Positions 55,835 to 64,000 of a DNA stretch of 64,000 bases are shown one piece after another. The DNA is taken from NCBI RefSeq assembly GCF_004000215.1, contig NZ_RBVY01000006.1, positions 133,910 to 197,909 of the forward strand. Reading direction: 5' to 3'. Made by a program: the position numbers and the translations under genes. The notes beneath the pieces were generated by a model. The model worked only from the letters and a program-made list of their open reading frames with translations. It made no database searches and was not told the origin of the DNA. This DNA comes from Nitratireductor alexandrii (GTDB taxonomy: Bacteria > Pseudomonadota > Alphaproteobacteria > Rhizobiales > Rhizobiaceae). How positions within the stretch are numbered: position 1 is the first letter of the stretch; every line of letters begins with the position of its first letter.

Positions 55835-56680
55835 ATGCCTGTTTCATCGAAACTTCTGCTGATTGTTCTCGACGGCGTGCCGTGGCGCAATTGGCGGCGC
55901 CTGTTCGGCAATCTCGAGGGATGGGTGCAGTCCGGCGAGGCGCGGGTGTGGAAGATGCGTGCCGTGCTGCCGTCGATATCGGCCTGTTGCTACGCCTCCA
56001 TCCACACCGGCGTGCCGCCGCAGGTGCACGGCATCCTGTCCAACGAGGTGCGCTTCCGCGTCGCCCAGCCCGACATCTTTTCCGAGGTGACCAAGGCCGG
56101 CGGCAAGACCGGCGCGGTCACCCATTCCTACTGGTCGGAGTTCTTCAACCGCCATCCCTTCGATTTCGTCGGCGACATCGAATATGACGAGCCGGCCGGG
56201 CCGATCGCCCACGGCCGTTTCCACACCATGACCGGCTACGGTCACGACAACCAGATGACGCCGTCCGACGTCGATTTGTTCGCGACGCTGTCGATGCTCG
56301 CCGCCCGTCACGGCATCGACTACGGCATTCTGCATACCTGCACGCTGGATTCTATGGGCCATCGTTTCGGCCACGACAACACCCCGATGGACCACGCCTG
56401 CGCGGTCATGGACGGCATGCTGGCCGCATTCCTGCCGCGCTGGCTGGAAGCCGGCTACGAGGTGATCGTCACAGCCGATCACGGCCAGACCGATCGTGGC
56501 CATCATGGCGGGCGCGAGGATCTGCAGCAGGATTTCGCGCTTTATTATTTCGGACCGGCCGCCGGACCCGACGACGACATGCTGCTCGACCAGCTCCAGC
56601 TCGCGCCGACCATCCTGACACGGCTCGGCGTGCCGGTTCCCGCAACGATGAGCGCCCGGCCGTTCCTGCGCGCCGGCTGA
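55835..56680 (+). CDS. Type I phosphodiesterase / alkaline phosphatase superfamily protein
   Basis: A 281-residue hydrolase of the nucleotide pyrophosphatase-like branch. Metal-binding features are LLIVLDGVPW with Asp13, the nucleophile region AVLPSISACCYASIHTGVPPQVHGI, the HTCTLDSMGHRFGHD segment and VTADHGQTDRGHHGG. It has no signal peptide, so it is cytoplasmic, unlike secreted alkaline phosphatases. It is the last plus-strand gene after the ABC importer, 105 bp downstream, and ends 3 bp from the convergent regulator. The substrate is probably a phosphodiester or phosphonate, but it is not readable. Confidence 0.85.
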   Translation: MPVSSKLLLIVLDGVPWRNWRRLFGNLEGWVQSGEARVWKMRAVLPSISACCYASIHTGVPPQVHGILSNEVRFRVAQPDIFSEVTKAGGKTGAVTHSYWSEFFNRHPFDFVGDIEYDEPAGPIAHGRFHTMTGYGHDNQMTPSDVDLFATLSMLAARHGIDYGILHTCTLDSMGHRFGHDNTPMDHACAVMDGMLAAFLPRWLEAGYEVIVTADHGQTDRGHHGGREDLQQDFALYYFGPAAGPDDDMLLDQLQLAPTILTRLGVPVPATMSARPFLRAG

Positions 56681-56683
56681 TGG

Positions 56684-57664
56684 TCAGCGCCCGCCGCGCA
56701 TCGCCGAGGGCGCGCGTGCAAACGCTGCCGCAAAGGCCCGGCTGAAGGCGGAGGCGGAGGAAAAACCGGTTCGCGCGGCGATGTCGGCCATCGGCTCGGT
56801 CGTGTCGAGCACCAGCCGCCGCGCCGCCGCCAGACGCAGCCGCAGATAATAGGCGCCGGGCGTTTCGCCGACCGCGTCGGCGAACAGCGTTTCCAGCCGG
56901 CGCGCGCTGACGCCGCAACGCCGCGCCAGCGCCGAGACCGGCAAGGGCCGGTCGATATGGCTTTCCATCAGCCGGATCGCCTGGGCCACGCGCGCATCGT
57001 AACCGTCGAGCCTGCCGAGCGAGACCAACGGCTGGGCATCGGTCGCCGCCCGCGCCTGATCGTAGATAAACACGCTCGCCACGTCGAGCGCGACCGCCAT
57101 GCCGAGCCGCGAGCGCACCATGTGCAGCATCAGGTCGAAGGTCGGCGAGGCGCCGCCGGCAGTGAACACCGGCCCGTCGATCACATACCGGTCGGGACGC
57201 ACCTCGCAGCCGGGAAAACGCGCGGAAAAATCCTCCAGGTCCTCCCAATGGGTGGTCGCCGCCCGTCCCTCCAGCAGGCCCGCCGCGCCGAGCAGCCACG
57301 ATCCCGCCTCGATCCCGCCCACCGCGCGTGCCTGCCGAGCGGCACGCCGCACGCCTGCGATCAGCCCCGGCGTGGCGGCAAGCCGCGTGCCGAAGCCGCC
57401 GACCACGATCAGGACGTCGCTGCGGCGCGCCGGATCGAAACGGCCGGCGACGGCGACCGGTAGGCCGCAGGTCGTGACCGGCGCCTCCCCGCCGGCCGAT
57501 ACGATGGTCCAGTCGAACAGCGTCTTGCCGGCGATGCGGTTTGCCGCCCGCAGCGGATCGACCGCCGAGGCCACGCACATGATCGAGGCGCCGGAAAAAA
57601 CCAGGAAGGTCAGCGCAAGCGGGTCGCGTTCGGGCCGGAAGATCGAAGCGGCTTCGTTTTTCAT
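56684..57664 (-). CDS. GlxA family AraC-type regulator, probably the carnitine regulator CdhR
   Basis: A 326-residue regulator with an N-terminal DJ-1/PfpI-like domain (residues 18-190) and a C-terminal AraC helix-turn-helix pair (LPVSALARRCGVSARRLETLFADAVGETPGAYYLRLRL and FSSASAFSRAFAAAF). At the elbow the sequence is GGIEAGSWLLGAAGLLEGR, with Ser122 where amidases of the fold have Cys, so it senses rather than catalyses. The HTH and this elbow resemble CdhR, which activates carnitine genes in Pseudomonas. It is divergent from a BKACE-LcdH operon, supporting that role. No strong ribosome site precedes ATG 57664. Confidence 0.85.
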   Translation of the reverse strand: MKNEAASIFRPERDPLALTFLVFSGASIMCVASAVDPLRAANRIAGKTLFDWTIVSAGGEAPVTTCGLPVAVAGRFDPARRSDVLIVVGGFGTRLAATPGLIAGVRRAARQARAVGGIEAGSWLLGAAGLLEGRAATTHWEDLEDFSARFPGCEVRPDRYVIDGPVFTAGGASPTFDLMLHMVRSRLGMAVALDVASVFIYDQARAATDAQPLVSLGRLDGYDARVAQAIRLMESHIDRPLPVSALARRCGVSARRLETLFADAVGETPGAYYLRLRLAAARRLVLDTTEPMADIAARTGFSSASAFSRAFAAAFARAPSAMRGGR

Positions 57665-57669
57665 CAAGA

Positions 57670-57685
57670 ACAATTCGTAAATTGT
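57670..57685. promoter_or_regulatory. Inverted repeat ACAATT-N4-AATTGT, candidate operator of the carnitine cluster
   Basis: A perfect 6-bp inverted repeat with a CGTA centre lies in the 85-bp gap between the regulator gene and the carnitine catabolic operon, five bases from the regulator's start codon. It is the only clear palindrome in the gap and is suited to autoregulation. Confidence 0.5.
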
Positions 57686-57749
57686 AAAGCATCCTCCTGC
57701 AAGCCGCGCGATCCTGCGATCCGGATCGGACGCGAACCGGAGGATCGCC

Positions 57750-58667
57750 ATGCCCCTTACGATGAACCGCGAGGTCTTCGTCACCTGTGCCGTCACCGGC
57801 TCGGGAGGCACGCAGGATCGCAGCCCGCACGTGCCGCGGTCGCCCAAGGCGATCGCCGAATCGGCGATCGCAGCGGCCAAGGCCGGCGCCGCGATCGTCC
57901 ATTGCCACGTGCGCGATCCCGAAACCGGCGCGCCGCGCCGCGACGTCGAACTCTACCGCGAAGTGACCGAACGCATCCGCGACGCCGAAGTGGACGTCGT
58001 CCTCAATCTGACCGCCGGCATGGGCGGCGACATAGTGTTCGGCCCGACCGACAAGCCGCTGCCGCTCAAGGAAAACGGCACCGACATGGCCGGCGCGGCC
58101 GAGCGGATCGAACATGTGCGCCAGTGCCTGCCGGAGATCTGCACACTCGACTGCGGCACGATGAATTTCGCCGAGGCCGACTACGTCATGACCAATACGC
58201 CCGGCATGCTGCGCGCCATGGGCGGCCTGATGACCGAGATCGGCGTCAAGCCGGAGATCGAGGCGTTCGACACCGGCCATCTGTGGTTCGCCAAACAGCT
58301 TGTCGAAGAGGGTATTTTGAAGCCCGACGCGTTGGTGCAATTGTGCATGGGTGTGCCGTGGGGCGCGCCCGACGATCTCAATACCTTCATGGCGATGGTC
58401 AACAACGTGCCCCGGGACTGGACCTTTTCCGCCTTTGCGCTCGGCCGCAACCAGATGGCCTATGTCGCCGCCTCGGTGCTCGCCGGCGGCCATGTGCGCG
58501 TCGGGCTCGAGGACAATCTCTGGCTCGAAAAAGGCGTCTTGGCGACGAACGCGCAACTGGTCGAGCGCGCGGTATCGATCGTCGAGGCGATGGGGGCGCG
58601 CGTTCTGGGGCCCGAAGAGGTGCGAAAAAAGCTCGGCCTGGAGAAACGCGCGCCGCTGGCGGCCTAG
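57750..58667 (+). CDS. BKACE family enzyme, probably dehydrocarnitine cleavage enzyme
   Basis: A 305-residue beta-keto acid cleavage enzyme. It condenses a beta-keto acid with acetyl-CoA, here probably 3-dehydrocarnitine giving acetoacetate and betainyl-CoA. The zinc motif is IVHCHVRDPETG (His51, His53), with LDCGTMNF and the C-terminal VRVGLEDNLWLEKGV also typical. GGAGGATCGCC precedes ATG 57750. Placement next to L-carnitine dehydrogenase and the CdhR-type regulator is the known carnitine arrangement, which supports the substrate over other BKACE substrates. Confidence 0.9.
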   Translation: MPLTMNREVFVTCAVTGSGGTQDRSPHVPRSPKAIAESAIAAAKAGAAIVHCHVRDPETGAPRRDVELYREVTERIRDAEVDVVLNLTAGMGGDIVFGPTDKPLPLKENGTDMAGAAERIEHVRQCLPEICTLDCGTMNFAEADYVMTNTPGMLRAMGGLMTEIGVKPEIEAFDTGHLWFAKQLVEEGILKPDALVQLCMGVPWGAPDDLNTFMAMVNNVPRDWTFSAFALGRNQMAYVAASVLAGGHVRVGLEDNLWLEKGVLATNAQLVERAVSIVEAMGARVLGPEEVRKKLGLEKRAPLAA

Positions 58668-58728
58668 TGCTGAGGCTCAAGAAGATGGACAACGTAGCGC
58701 GCAACCCGTGTGGACCGGAGACGTTATC

Positions 58729-59766
58729 ATGACCATCACAAGAGCCGCATGTATCGGCGGGGGCGTTATCGGCGCCGGCTGGGTGGCCCGGCTTGTCCTC
58801 AACGGCATCGACGTTGCCATTTTCGATCCCGACCCGCAGGCCGAGCGCAAGGTCGGCGCGGTGCTGGCCGGCGCGCGCCGGGCCTATCAGCGCATGGCCG
58901 GACAATATCTGCCGAAGGAAGGCGGGATCCGCTACGCGGCAAGCATCGCCGACGCTGTCGAAGGCACGACGCTGATCCAGGAAAGCGTGTCCGAACGGCT
59001 GGAGCTCAAACACGCGGTCCTGGCCGAGATCGACGCCCATGCCGCCGCCAACGCCATCGTCGGCTCCTCCACTTCCGGCATCAAGCCGAGCGACATGCAG
59101 ACGGCGATGCGGCGTCCCGAGCGCCTCGTCGTCGCCCATCCCTTCAACCCGGTCTATCTGCTGCCGCTGGTGGAAATCGTCGGCGGTGAAAAGACCGCGG
59201 GCGAACATGTCGAGCGCGCGCGCGCGCTCTATGCCTCGATCGGCATGAAGCCGGTCGTCGTACGCAAGGAAATCGAGGCCTTCGTCGCCGACCGGCTTCT
59301 GGAAGCGATCTGGCGCGAATCGTTGTGGCTGATCAAGGACGGCATCTGCACCACCGAGGAGCTGGACGACATCGTGCGCTACGGTTTTGGCCTGCGCTAC
59401 GCCCAGATGGGCGTGTTCGAGACCTATCGGATCGCCGGTGGCGAGGCCGGCATGCGCCATTTCATGGCCCAGTTCGGACCCTGCCTCACGTGGCCGTGGA
59501 CCAGGCTGATGGACGTGCCGGAGTTCAACGACGAGCTCGTCGATCTGATCGCTGACCAGTCCGACGCCCAGTCGGGACAATGGTCGATCCGCGACCTCGA
59601 ACGGATCCGCGACGACAATCTGGTCGCGGTGATGCAGGCGCTGTCGCGCCAGAACAAGGGCAAGGGCTGGGGCGCGGGCGCGCTGCACAAGGACTATCTT
59701 GCACGCCTCGCCGAAACCGCACGGCCGGACAAGGATGCGGGTGACGGCAACGGGAGCGAGACATGA
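58729..59766 (+). CDS. lcdH: L-carnitine dehydrogenase
   Basis: A 345-residue NAD-dependent 3-hydroxyacyl-CoA-dehydrogenase-fold enzyme that oxidises L-carnitine to 3-dehydrocarnitine. The Rossmann motif is GGGVIGAGW near residues 10-18. Later features are LIQESVSERLELK, SSTSGIKPSD, HPFNPVYLLPLVEIVGG and the C-terminal helical domain (YGFGLRYAQMGVFETYRIAGGE). In some rhizobia this enzyme is fused to a C-terminal thioesterase (about 490 residues); here it stops at about 345 without that domain. It lies 61 bp after the BKACE gene. Confidence 0.92.
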   Translation: MTITRAACIGGGVIGAGWVARLVLNGIDVAIFDPDPQAERKVGAVLAGARRAYQRMAGQYLPKEGGIRYAASIADAVEGTTLIQESVSERLELKHAVLAEIDAHAAANAIVGSSTSGIKPSDMQTAMRRPERLVVAHPFNPVYLLPLVEIVGGEKTAGEHVERARALYASIGMKPVVVRKEIEAFVADRLLEAIWRESLWLIKDGICTTEELDDIVRYGFGLRYAQMGVFETYRIAGGEAGMRHFMAQFGPCLTWPWTRLMDVPEFNDELVDLIADQSDAQSGQWSIRDLERIRDDNLVAVMQALSRQNKGKGWGAGALHKDYLARLAETARPDKDAGDGNGSET

Positions 59767-59806
59767 AAAGGCTCGATCCCACCATGCCCGAAGCTGAGGT
59801 GAACGC

Positions 59807-60970
59807 ATGAATTTCGGCTTGAGCGAGGAACAGGCGCTGATCGTCGAGACAACCCGCGCCTTCGTCGAGAACGAGCTTTACCCGCACGAGCAGACGGTAG
59901 AGCGCAGCGGCCACCTGCCGATGGAACTGATCCGCGAGGTGCAGAAAAAGGCGATCGCCGCCGGGCTTTACGCGGCAAACATGCCGGCCGAGGTCGGTGG
60001 CGCCGGTCTCGATACGCCGACATGGCTGCTTTACGAAAAGGAACTCGGCCGGGCCAATTACGCGCTGCACTGGACCTGCGTCGCCAGGCCCTCAAACATC
60101 CTGCTCGCAGGCACCGACGCGCAGAAGAAAAAATACCTCTACCCCTGCATCCGGGGCGAAACCTGGGATTGTCTGGCCATGACCGAGCCCGGCGCCGGCT
60201 CCGACCTGCGCGGCATGAAGGCGAGCGCCGTCGAGAAGGGCGGCGACTGGGTCTTGAACGGCACCAAGCACTTTATTTCCCATGCCGACATCGCCGGCTT
60301 CGCCATCGTCTTCATGGCGACCGGCGAGGAGGAGACCCCGCGCGGCAAGCGCAAGAAAATCACCGCCTTTTTCGTCGACAAGGGCACGCCGGGCTTTACC
60401 GTGCGCGACGGCTACCGCAACGTCTCGCATCGCGGCTACACCAATTCGGTGCTGGAATTCGACGATTGCCGCCTGCCGAAGGACCAGGTGCTGGGCGAGG
60501 TGCATCGCGGTTTCGAGGTCGCCAATTCCTGGCTCGGCGCGACCCGGCTCCAGGTCGGGGCGACCTGCCTCGGTCGGGCCGACAGGGCGCTCGCCCACGC
60601 CATCGACTACGCCGCCCAGCGCGAGCAGTTCGGCCAGCGGATCGGCAAGTTCCAGGGCGTTTCCTTCAAGCTCGCCGACATGGCGACCGAACTGAAGGCG
60701 GCCGAACTGATGGTCATGGAAGCTGGCTGGAAATACGACGCCGGCACGGTCACCGACCAGGATATGGCGATGGCCAAACTCAAGGCCACCGAGATGCTCG
60801 CCTTCGTCGCCGACGAGGCGATCCAGATCCATGGCGGCATGGGACTGATGGACGACCTGCCGCTCGAGCGCATCTGGCGCGACGCCCGCGTCGAGCGTAT
60901 CTGGGAAGGCACCAGCGAGATTCAACGCCACATTATTTCGCGCGCGCTGCTGCGGGCGGTGGGAGGATAG
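59807..60970 (+). CDS. Acyl-CoA dehydrogenase, CaiA-like
   Basis: A 387-residue flavin acyl-CoA dehydrogenase. Landmarks are MTEPGAGSDLRGMKASA and WVLNGTKHFISHADIAGFA in the FAD region, and the catalytic base Glu367 in IWEGTSEIQRHI. In this cluster it probably interconverts gamma-butyrobetainyl-CoA and crotonobetainyl-CoA. It could instead be a general short-chain enzyme. It begins 41 bp after lcdH and lies 9 bp before the DUF2161 gene. Confidence 0.88.
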   Translation: MNFGLSEEQALIVETTRAFVENELYPHEQTVERSGHLPMELIREVQKKAIAAGLYAANMPAEVGGAGLDTPTWLLYEKELGRANYALHWTCVARPSNILLAGTDAQKKKYLYPCIRGETWDCLAMTEPGAGSDLRGMKASAVEKGGDWVLNGTKHFISHADIAGFAIVFMATGEEETPRGKRKKITAFFVDKGTPGFTVRDGYRNVSHRGYTNSVLEFDDCRLPKDQVLGEVHRGFEVANSWLGATRLQVGATCLGRADRALAHAIDYAAQREQFGQRIGKFQGVSFKLADMATELKAAELMVMEAGWKYDAGTVTDQDMAMAKLKATEMLAFVADEAIQIHGGMGLMDDLPLERIWRDARVERIWEGTSEIQRHIISRALLRAVGG

Positions 60971-60979
60971 GACGACACG

Positions 60980-61717
60980 ATGACCGGCTCGAGGATTCGC
61001 GAGGCCGACCTCTATGCGCCGGTCAAACGGCTCCTGGAGGCCCAGGGCTACGCCGTCAAGGGCGAGATCGGCGCGGCCGACGTGGTTGCGGTGCGCGGCG
61101 ACGAGCCTCCGGTGATCGTCGAGCTCAAGGCCGGGTTTTCGCTGTCCCTGTTTCATCAGGCGATCGACCGCCAGGCGATCACTGACGCTGTCTACGTCGC
61201 CATTGCGCGCGGACCCGGCCGCGCCTTTCTGCGCGCGCTCGCCGCCAATACCAAACTGTGCCGGCGCCTGGGGCTCGGACTGATTACTGTGCGGCTGAAG
61301 GACGGCTTCGTCGAGGTCCACTGCGATCCCGAGCCCTACCGGCCCCGGCAATCGGCGCCGCGGCGCGCGCGGCTTCTGCGCGAATATCACCGCCGCGTCG
61401 GCGATCCCAATACCGGCGGCACGATCCGCCGCAATCTGGTGACGGCCTACCGCCAGGACGCGCTGCGCTGCCTGCGCGTCCTGGCCGAAAACGGGCCGAC
61501 AAAGGCCTCCGAGGTCGCCAGGCGCGCCGGTGTCGAGCAGGCGCGGCGGCTGATGGCCGACGACCATTATGGCTGGTTCGACCGCATCCGCACCGGCATC
61601 TACGATCTGAGCCCGAAGGGCCGCGCCGCGCTTGGCGATTATGCCGACGAGATCGGCAGGATCGCCGCGCGACAGCCGGAGACGGCCGGGGATTGCGGCC
61701 GAGCGCCCTCGTCATGA
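60980..61717 (+). CDS. DUF2161 protein: PD-(D/E)XK nuclease fold plus winged helix
   Basis: A 245-residue protein of the uncharacterised DUF2161 family, annotated as a PD-(D/E)XK-type phosphodiesterase. The core active site is visible: Asp34, then VIVELK with Glu48 and Lys50, spaced as in nuclease-fold proteins. Residues about 155-230 look like a winged helix (DALRCLRVLAENGPTKASEVARRAGVEQARRLM, then YGWFDRIRTGIYDLSPKGRAAL). It is 9 bp after the acyl-CoA dehydrogenase and overlaps the next gene by four bases, so it is in the same mRNA. Its function is unknown. It might bind or cut nucleic acid as a regulator. Confidence 0.8.
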   Translation: MTGSRIREADLYAPVKRLLEAQGYAVKGEIGAADVVAVRGDEPPVIVELKAGFSLSLFHQAIDRQAITDAVYVAIARGPGRAFLRALAANTKLCRRLGLGLITVRLKDGFVEVHCDPEPYRPRQSAPRRARLLREYHRRVGDPNTGGTIRRNLVTAYRQDALRCLRVLAENGPTKASEVARRAGVEQARRLMADDHYGWFDRIRTGIYDLSPKGRAALGDYADEIGRIAARQPETAGDCGRAPSS

Positions 61718-63834
61718 GCGCACGCCGCGACTTCTCGCGCCTGCTGCGCCCGCGCTCGATCGCCGTCATTGGCGGCGGCTTCTTCGGCTCCAACGTTTTG
61801 CGCCAGTCGCTCAAGATGGGGTTTGCCGGCGACATCTGGCCTGTGCATCCGGTCAAGAAGGCGGTGGAGGGCGTTCCCGCCTTCGCCAGCGTCGCCGACC
61901 TGCCGGGCGCCCCCGACGCCGCCTTTATCGGCGTGAACCGCCACCTGACCGTCGACATGGTCGGCGCACTCGCCGCGCGCGGCGCCGGCGGCGCGGTCTG
62001 TTTCGCATCGGGTTTTCTGGAAGCCGGCGAAGAGGACACCGACGGCGCGCGCCTGCAAAAGGCCCTCATCGTCGCCGCCGGCGCGATGCCGATCGTCGGG
62101 CCGAACTGCTACGGCCTGATCAACTATGCCGACGGCGCCCTGCTGTGGCCCGACCAGCATGGCGGCGCCCGGCTCGCCGAGGGCGAGCGCGGAGCGGCGA
62201 TCGTCACCCAGTCCTCCAACATCGCCATCAACATGACGATGCAGCGACGCGGCCTGCCGCTCGCCTATGTCATGACCGCCGGCAACCAGGCCCAGACCGG
62301 CCTGTCGGAGATCGGCCTCGGCCTGATCGAGGACGAGCGCGTGTCCTGTCTCGGGCTGCATGTCGAAGGCTTCGATGCGGTGGCCGGGTTCGAGCGGCTG
62401 GCGGCGCGGGCGCGCGAGCTCGGCAAACCGGTCGTGGCGATGAAGGTCGGCCGCTCGGCCGCCGCCCGCGTGGCGACCGTCTCGCATACGGCCTCGCTCG
62501 CCGGCTCCGACGCGGCCGCCGAGGCATTTTTTGCGCGGATCGGCATCGCCCGCGTCCATTCGATCCCGGCCTTTGTCGAAACGCTCAAGTTGCTGCACGC
62601 GGTGGGGCCGCTTTCCGGCCCGCGCCTGTCGTCGATGAGTTGTTCGGGCGGCGAGGCCTCGGTGATGGCCGATGCCGCCGAAGGCCGGTCGGTGGGCTTC
62701 CCGCTGCTTTCCGAACCGCATCGCAAGCGCGTCAAGCAGACGCTTGGGCCGTTGGTCACGGTCGCCAATCCGCTCGACTATCACACCTTCATCTGGAACG
62801 ACCGCGAGGCGATGACGACAACGTTTTCGGCGATGATCGCCGGCGGATTCGATCTCAACATGCTGGTGCTCGACTTTCCGCGCCGCGACCGTTGCACCGA
62901 CGACGACTGGTGGCCGACTGTCGACGCCTTTGCCGCCGCCCTCGCCGCCAACGCGGCCAGCGGCGCGATCGTCGCCTCCATGCCGGAGAACCTGCCCGAG
63001 GATTATTGCGCAAGCCTTTTGGCGCGTGGCATCGCGCCACTATGCGGCATGGCCGAGGCGCTTGACGCTGCCGAAGCCGCGACCGCCATCGGCGAGGCCT
63101 GGCAACGCACCCCAGGCGCCCCTTTGTGGGCGGGTCGCACCGAATATCGCGACGATGGCGATGCGGATCGGGCCGAGGAAACACACGCCCCCGACGAGGC
63201 TGCGGCCAAGGCGATGCTGGCCGCGCACCGCCTGCCGATACCGGCCGGCCGCGTGGTGGCGAGTGCCGAGGAAGCTTCCTTCGCCGCCACCGGGATCGGC
63301 TTTCCCGTGGCGCTCAAGACGCTCGGCATCGCCCACAAATCCGAACGCGGCGCCGTGCGCCTCGGGCTGCGGGACGGCGCCGCCGTGCATGAAGCCGCGA
63401 CCGCGCTGCTGGCGCTTTCCGACCGACTCTATGTCGAGCGCATGGTGGAAAGCGGCGTCGCCGAACTGATTGTCGGCGTCACCCGCGACCCGCTGTTCGG
63501 TCCGGTGATGACGGTCGGTTCCGGCGGCGTGCTGGTCGAGCTCTTGCGCGATACCGCCACGCTTCTGCTGCCGCCGACACGCGCCGAGATCGAAACGGCG
63601 CTGCGCGGGCTGGAGCTTTTTCCGCTGCTCGACGGCTATCGCGGCCGGCCCAGGGCCGATCTTGACGCGGCCATCGACGTCATCGCCGACGTCGCGGACT
63701 TTGCCGGCGCCCATGCCGGCACCCTCGACGAGCTCGACATCAATCCGCTGATCGTGTGCGCGAAGGGCGACGGAGCCTGGATCGCCGACGCGCTGATCGT
63801 GTTCACCCCGCCCGCCCCTCAAGGGGAAGACTGA
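61714..63834 (+). CDS. NDP-forming acyl-CoA synthetase (acetate-CoA ligase family)
   Basis: A 706-residue fused alpha-beta ADP-forming acyl-CoA synthetase. The order is a CoA-binding Rossmann domain ([17 protein letters not shown]), two succinyl-CoA-synthetase-like ligase domains with the phospho-histidine in [11 protein letters not shown] (His258), and a C-terminal ATP-grasp domain ([38 protein letters not shown]). It transfers CoA to a carboxylate at the cost of ATP. In this context it probably activates carnitine, crotonobetaine or gamma-butyrobetaine. The ATG overlaps the DUF2161 stop by four bases. Confidence 0.9.
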   Translation: MSARRDFSRLLRPRSIAVIGGGFFGSNVLRQSLKMGFAGDIWPVHPVKKAVEGVPAFASVADLPGAPDAAFIGVNRHLTVDMVGALAARGAGGAVCFASGFLEAGEEDTDGARLQKALIVAAGAMPIVGPNCYGLINYADGALLWPDQHGGARLAEGERGAAIVTQSSNIAINMTMQRRGLPLAYVMTAGNQAQTGLSEIGLGLIEDERVSCLGLHVEGFDAVAGFERLAARARELGKPVVAMKVGRSAAARVATVSHTASLAGSDAAAEAFFARIGIARVHSIPAFVETLKLLHAVGPLSGPRLSSMSCSGGEASVMADAAEGRSVGFPLLSEPHRKRVKQTLGPLVTVANPLDYHTFIWNDREAMTTTFSAMIAGGFDLNMLVLDFPRRDRCTDDDWWPTVDAFAAALAANAASGAIVASMPENLPEDYCASLLARGIAPLCGMAEALDAAEAATAIGEAWQRTPGAPLWAGRTEYRDDGDADRAEETHAPDEAAAKAMLAAHRLPIPAGRVVASAEEASFAATGIGFPVALKTLGIAHKSERGAVRLGLRDGAAVHEAATALLALSDRLYVERMVESGVAELIVGVTRDPLFGPVMTVGSGGVLVELLRDTATLLLPPTRAEIETALRGLELFPLLDGYRGRPRADLDAAIDVIADVADFAGAHAGTLDELDINPLIVCAKGDGAWIADALIVFTPPAPQGED

Positions 63835-63848
63835 AGCCGGAGACAGCC

Positions 63849-64000
63849 ATGTCCGATATCGTCAAGACCCGAGCCGAAAGCGCGATCCTGGAAATCACGC
63901 TAGACCGCCCCAAGGCCAACGCCATCGACCTGGCCACCTCGCGGCTGATGGGCGAAACCTTCAAAGCGTTCCGCGACGACGACGCGCTGCGCGTCGCGAT
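63849..64000 (+). CDS. caiD: Carnitinyl-CoA dehydratase CaiD, N-terminus (cut by window edge)
   Basis: The first 50 residues of an enoyl-CoA hydratase-family protein. [38 protein letters not shown] matches the start of E. coli CaiD closely as I remember it, far better than generic crotonases. CaiD hydrates crotonobetainyl-CoA to L-carnitinyl-CoA, which fits the cluster. It begins 14 bp after the synthetase gene. Confidence 0.82.
   Translation, partial: MSDIVKTRAESAILEITLDRPKANAIDLATSRLMGETFKAFRDDDALRVA

Overview
The window is GC-rich DNA from an alphaproteobacterium, most likely a member of the Hyphomicrobiales (Rhizobiales). I infer this from the aa3-type oxidase subunit IV gene beside pntA, the membrane urate hydroxylase PuuD with a cytochrome c tail, the allantoinase/OHCU decarboxylase fusion, the Inh/Omp19-like inhibitor, the FeeM-type acyl synthase and the abundance of TRAP and ABC importers. 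The genus cannot be told from the sequence. I see no rRNA, tRNA, insertion sequence, prophage or CRISPR array. Nearly all of the window is dense, ordinary coding sequence.

Layout. 1-3482 (minus): start of the transhydrogenase locus (cox4, pntA) and a secreted von Willebrand A protein with six 94-residue repeats. 3639-11204 (minus): a seven-gene operon coupling an acyl-CoA synthetase to a branched-chain-amino-acid-type ABC importer, with a VOC protein inserted. 11509-15594 (minus): a Crp/Fnr regulator, a FeeM-like N-acyl amino acid synthase and a GGDEF-EAL protein. 15742-19218 (minus): a fused indolepyruvate ferredoxin oxidoreductase. 19646-26865: two TRAP importers, each with QM genes converging on its own substrate-binding protein. 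27118-34931: mixed single genes (class I GATase hydrolase, Inh-like inhibitor, 2-hydroxyacid dehydrogenase, small secreted protein, LacI and MarR regulators, creatininase-family hydrolase, CobW GTPase, WD40 protein).

34959-48379 is a purine catabolism island. GuaD makes xanthine from guanine, XdhABC makes urate, PuuD makes 5-hydroxyisourate, UraH and the UraD domain make (S)-allantoin, the PuuE domain makes allantoate, and AllE and AllA finish at glyoxylate and urea. A hydroxypyruvate isomerase-like enzyme, a LysR regulator and a CMP/dCMP-type deaminase accompany it. The allantoate amidohydrolase step is not in the window.

48504-56680 (plus): a CocE-type hydrolase, a complete oligopeptide-type ABC importer with a fused double ATPase, and a small phosphodiesterase. 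56684-64000: a carnitine/gamma-butyrobetaine catabolism cluster, consisting of a divergent GlxA/CdhR-type regulator, a dehydrocarnitine-cleaving BKACE enzyme, L-carnitine dehydrogenase, a CaiA-like acyl-CoA dehydrogenase, an uncharacterised DUF2161 nuclease-fold protein, an NDP-forming acyl-CoA synthetase and the beginning of caiD. The best leads for new biology are the DUF2161 protein translationally coupled to carnitine genes, the acyl synthase preceded by a perfect 16-bp palindrome, the repeat-bearing VWA protein, and several well-placed inverted repeats that are probably operators.
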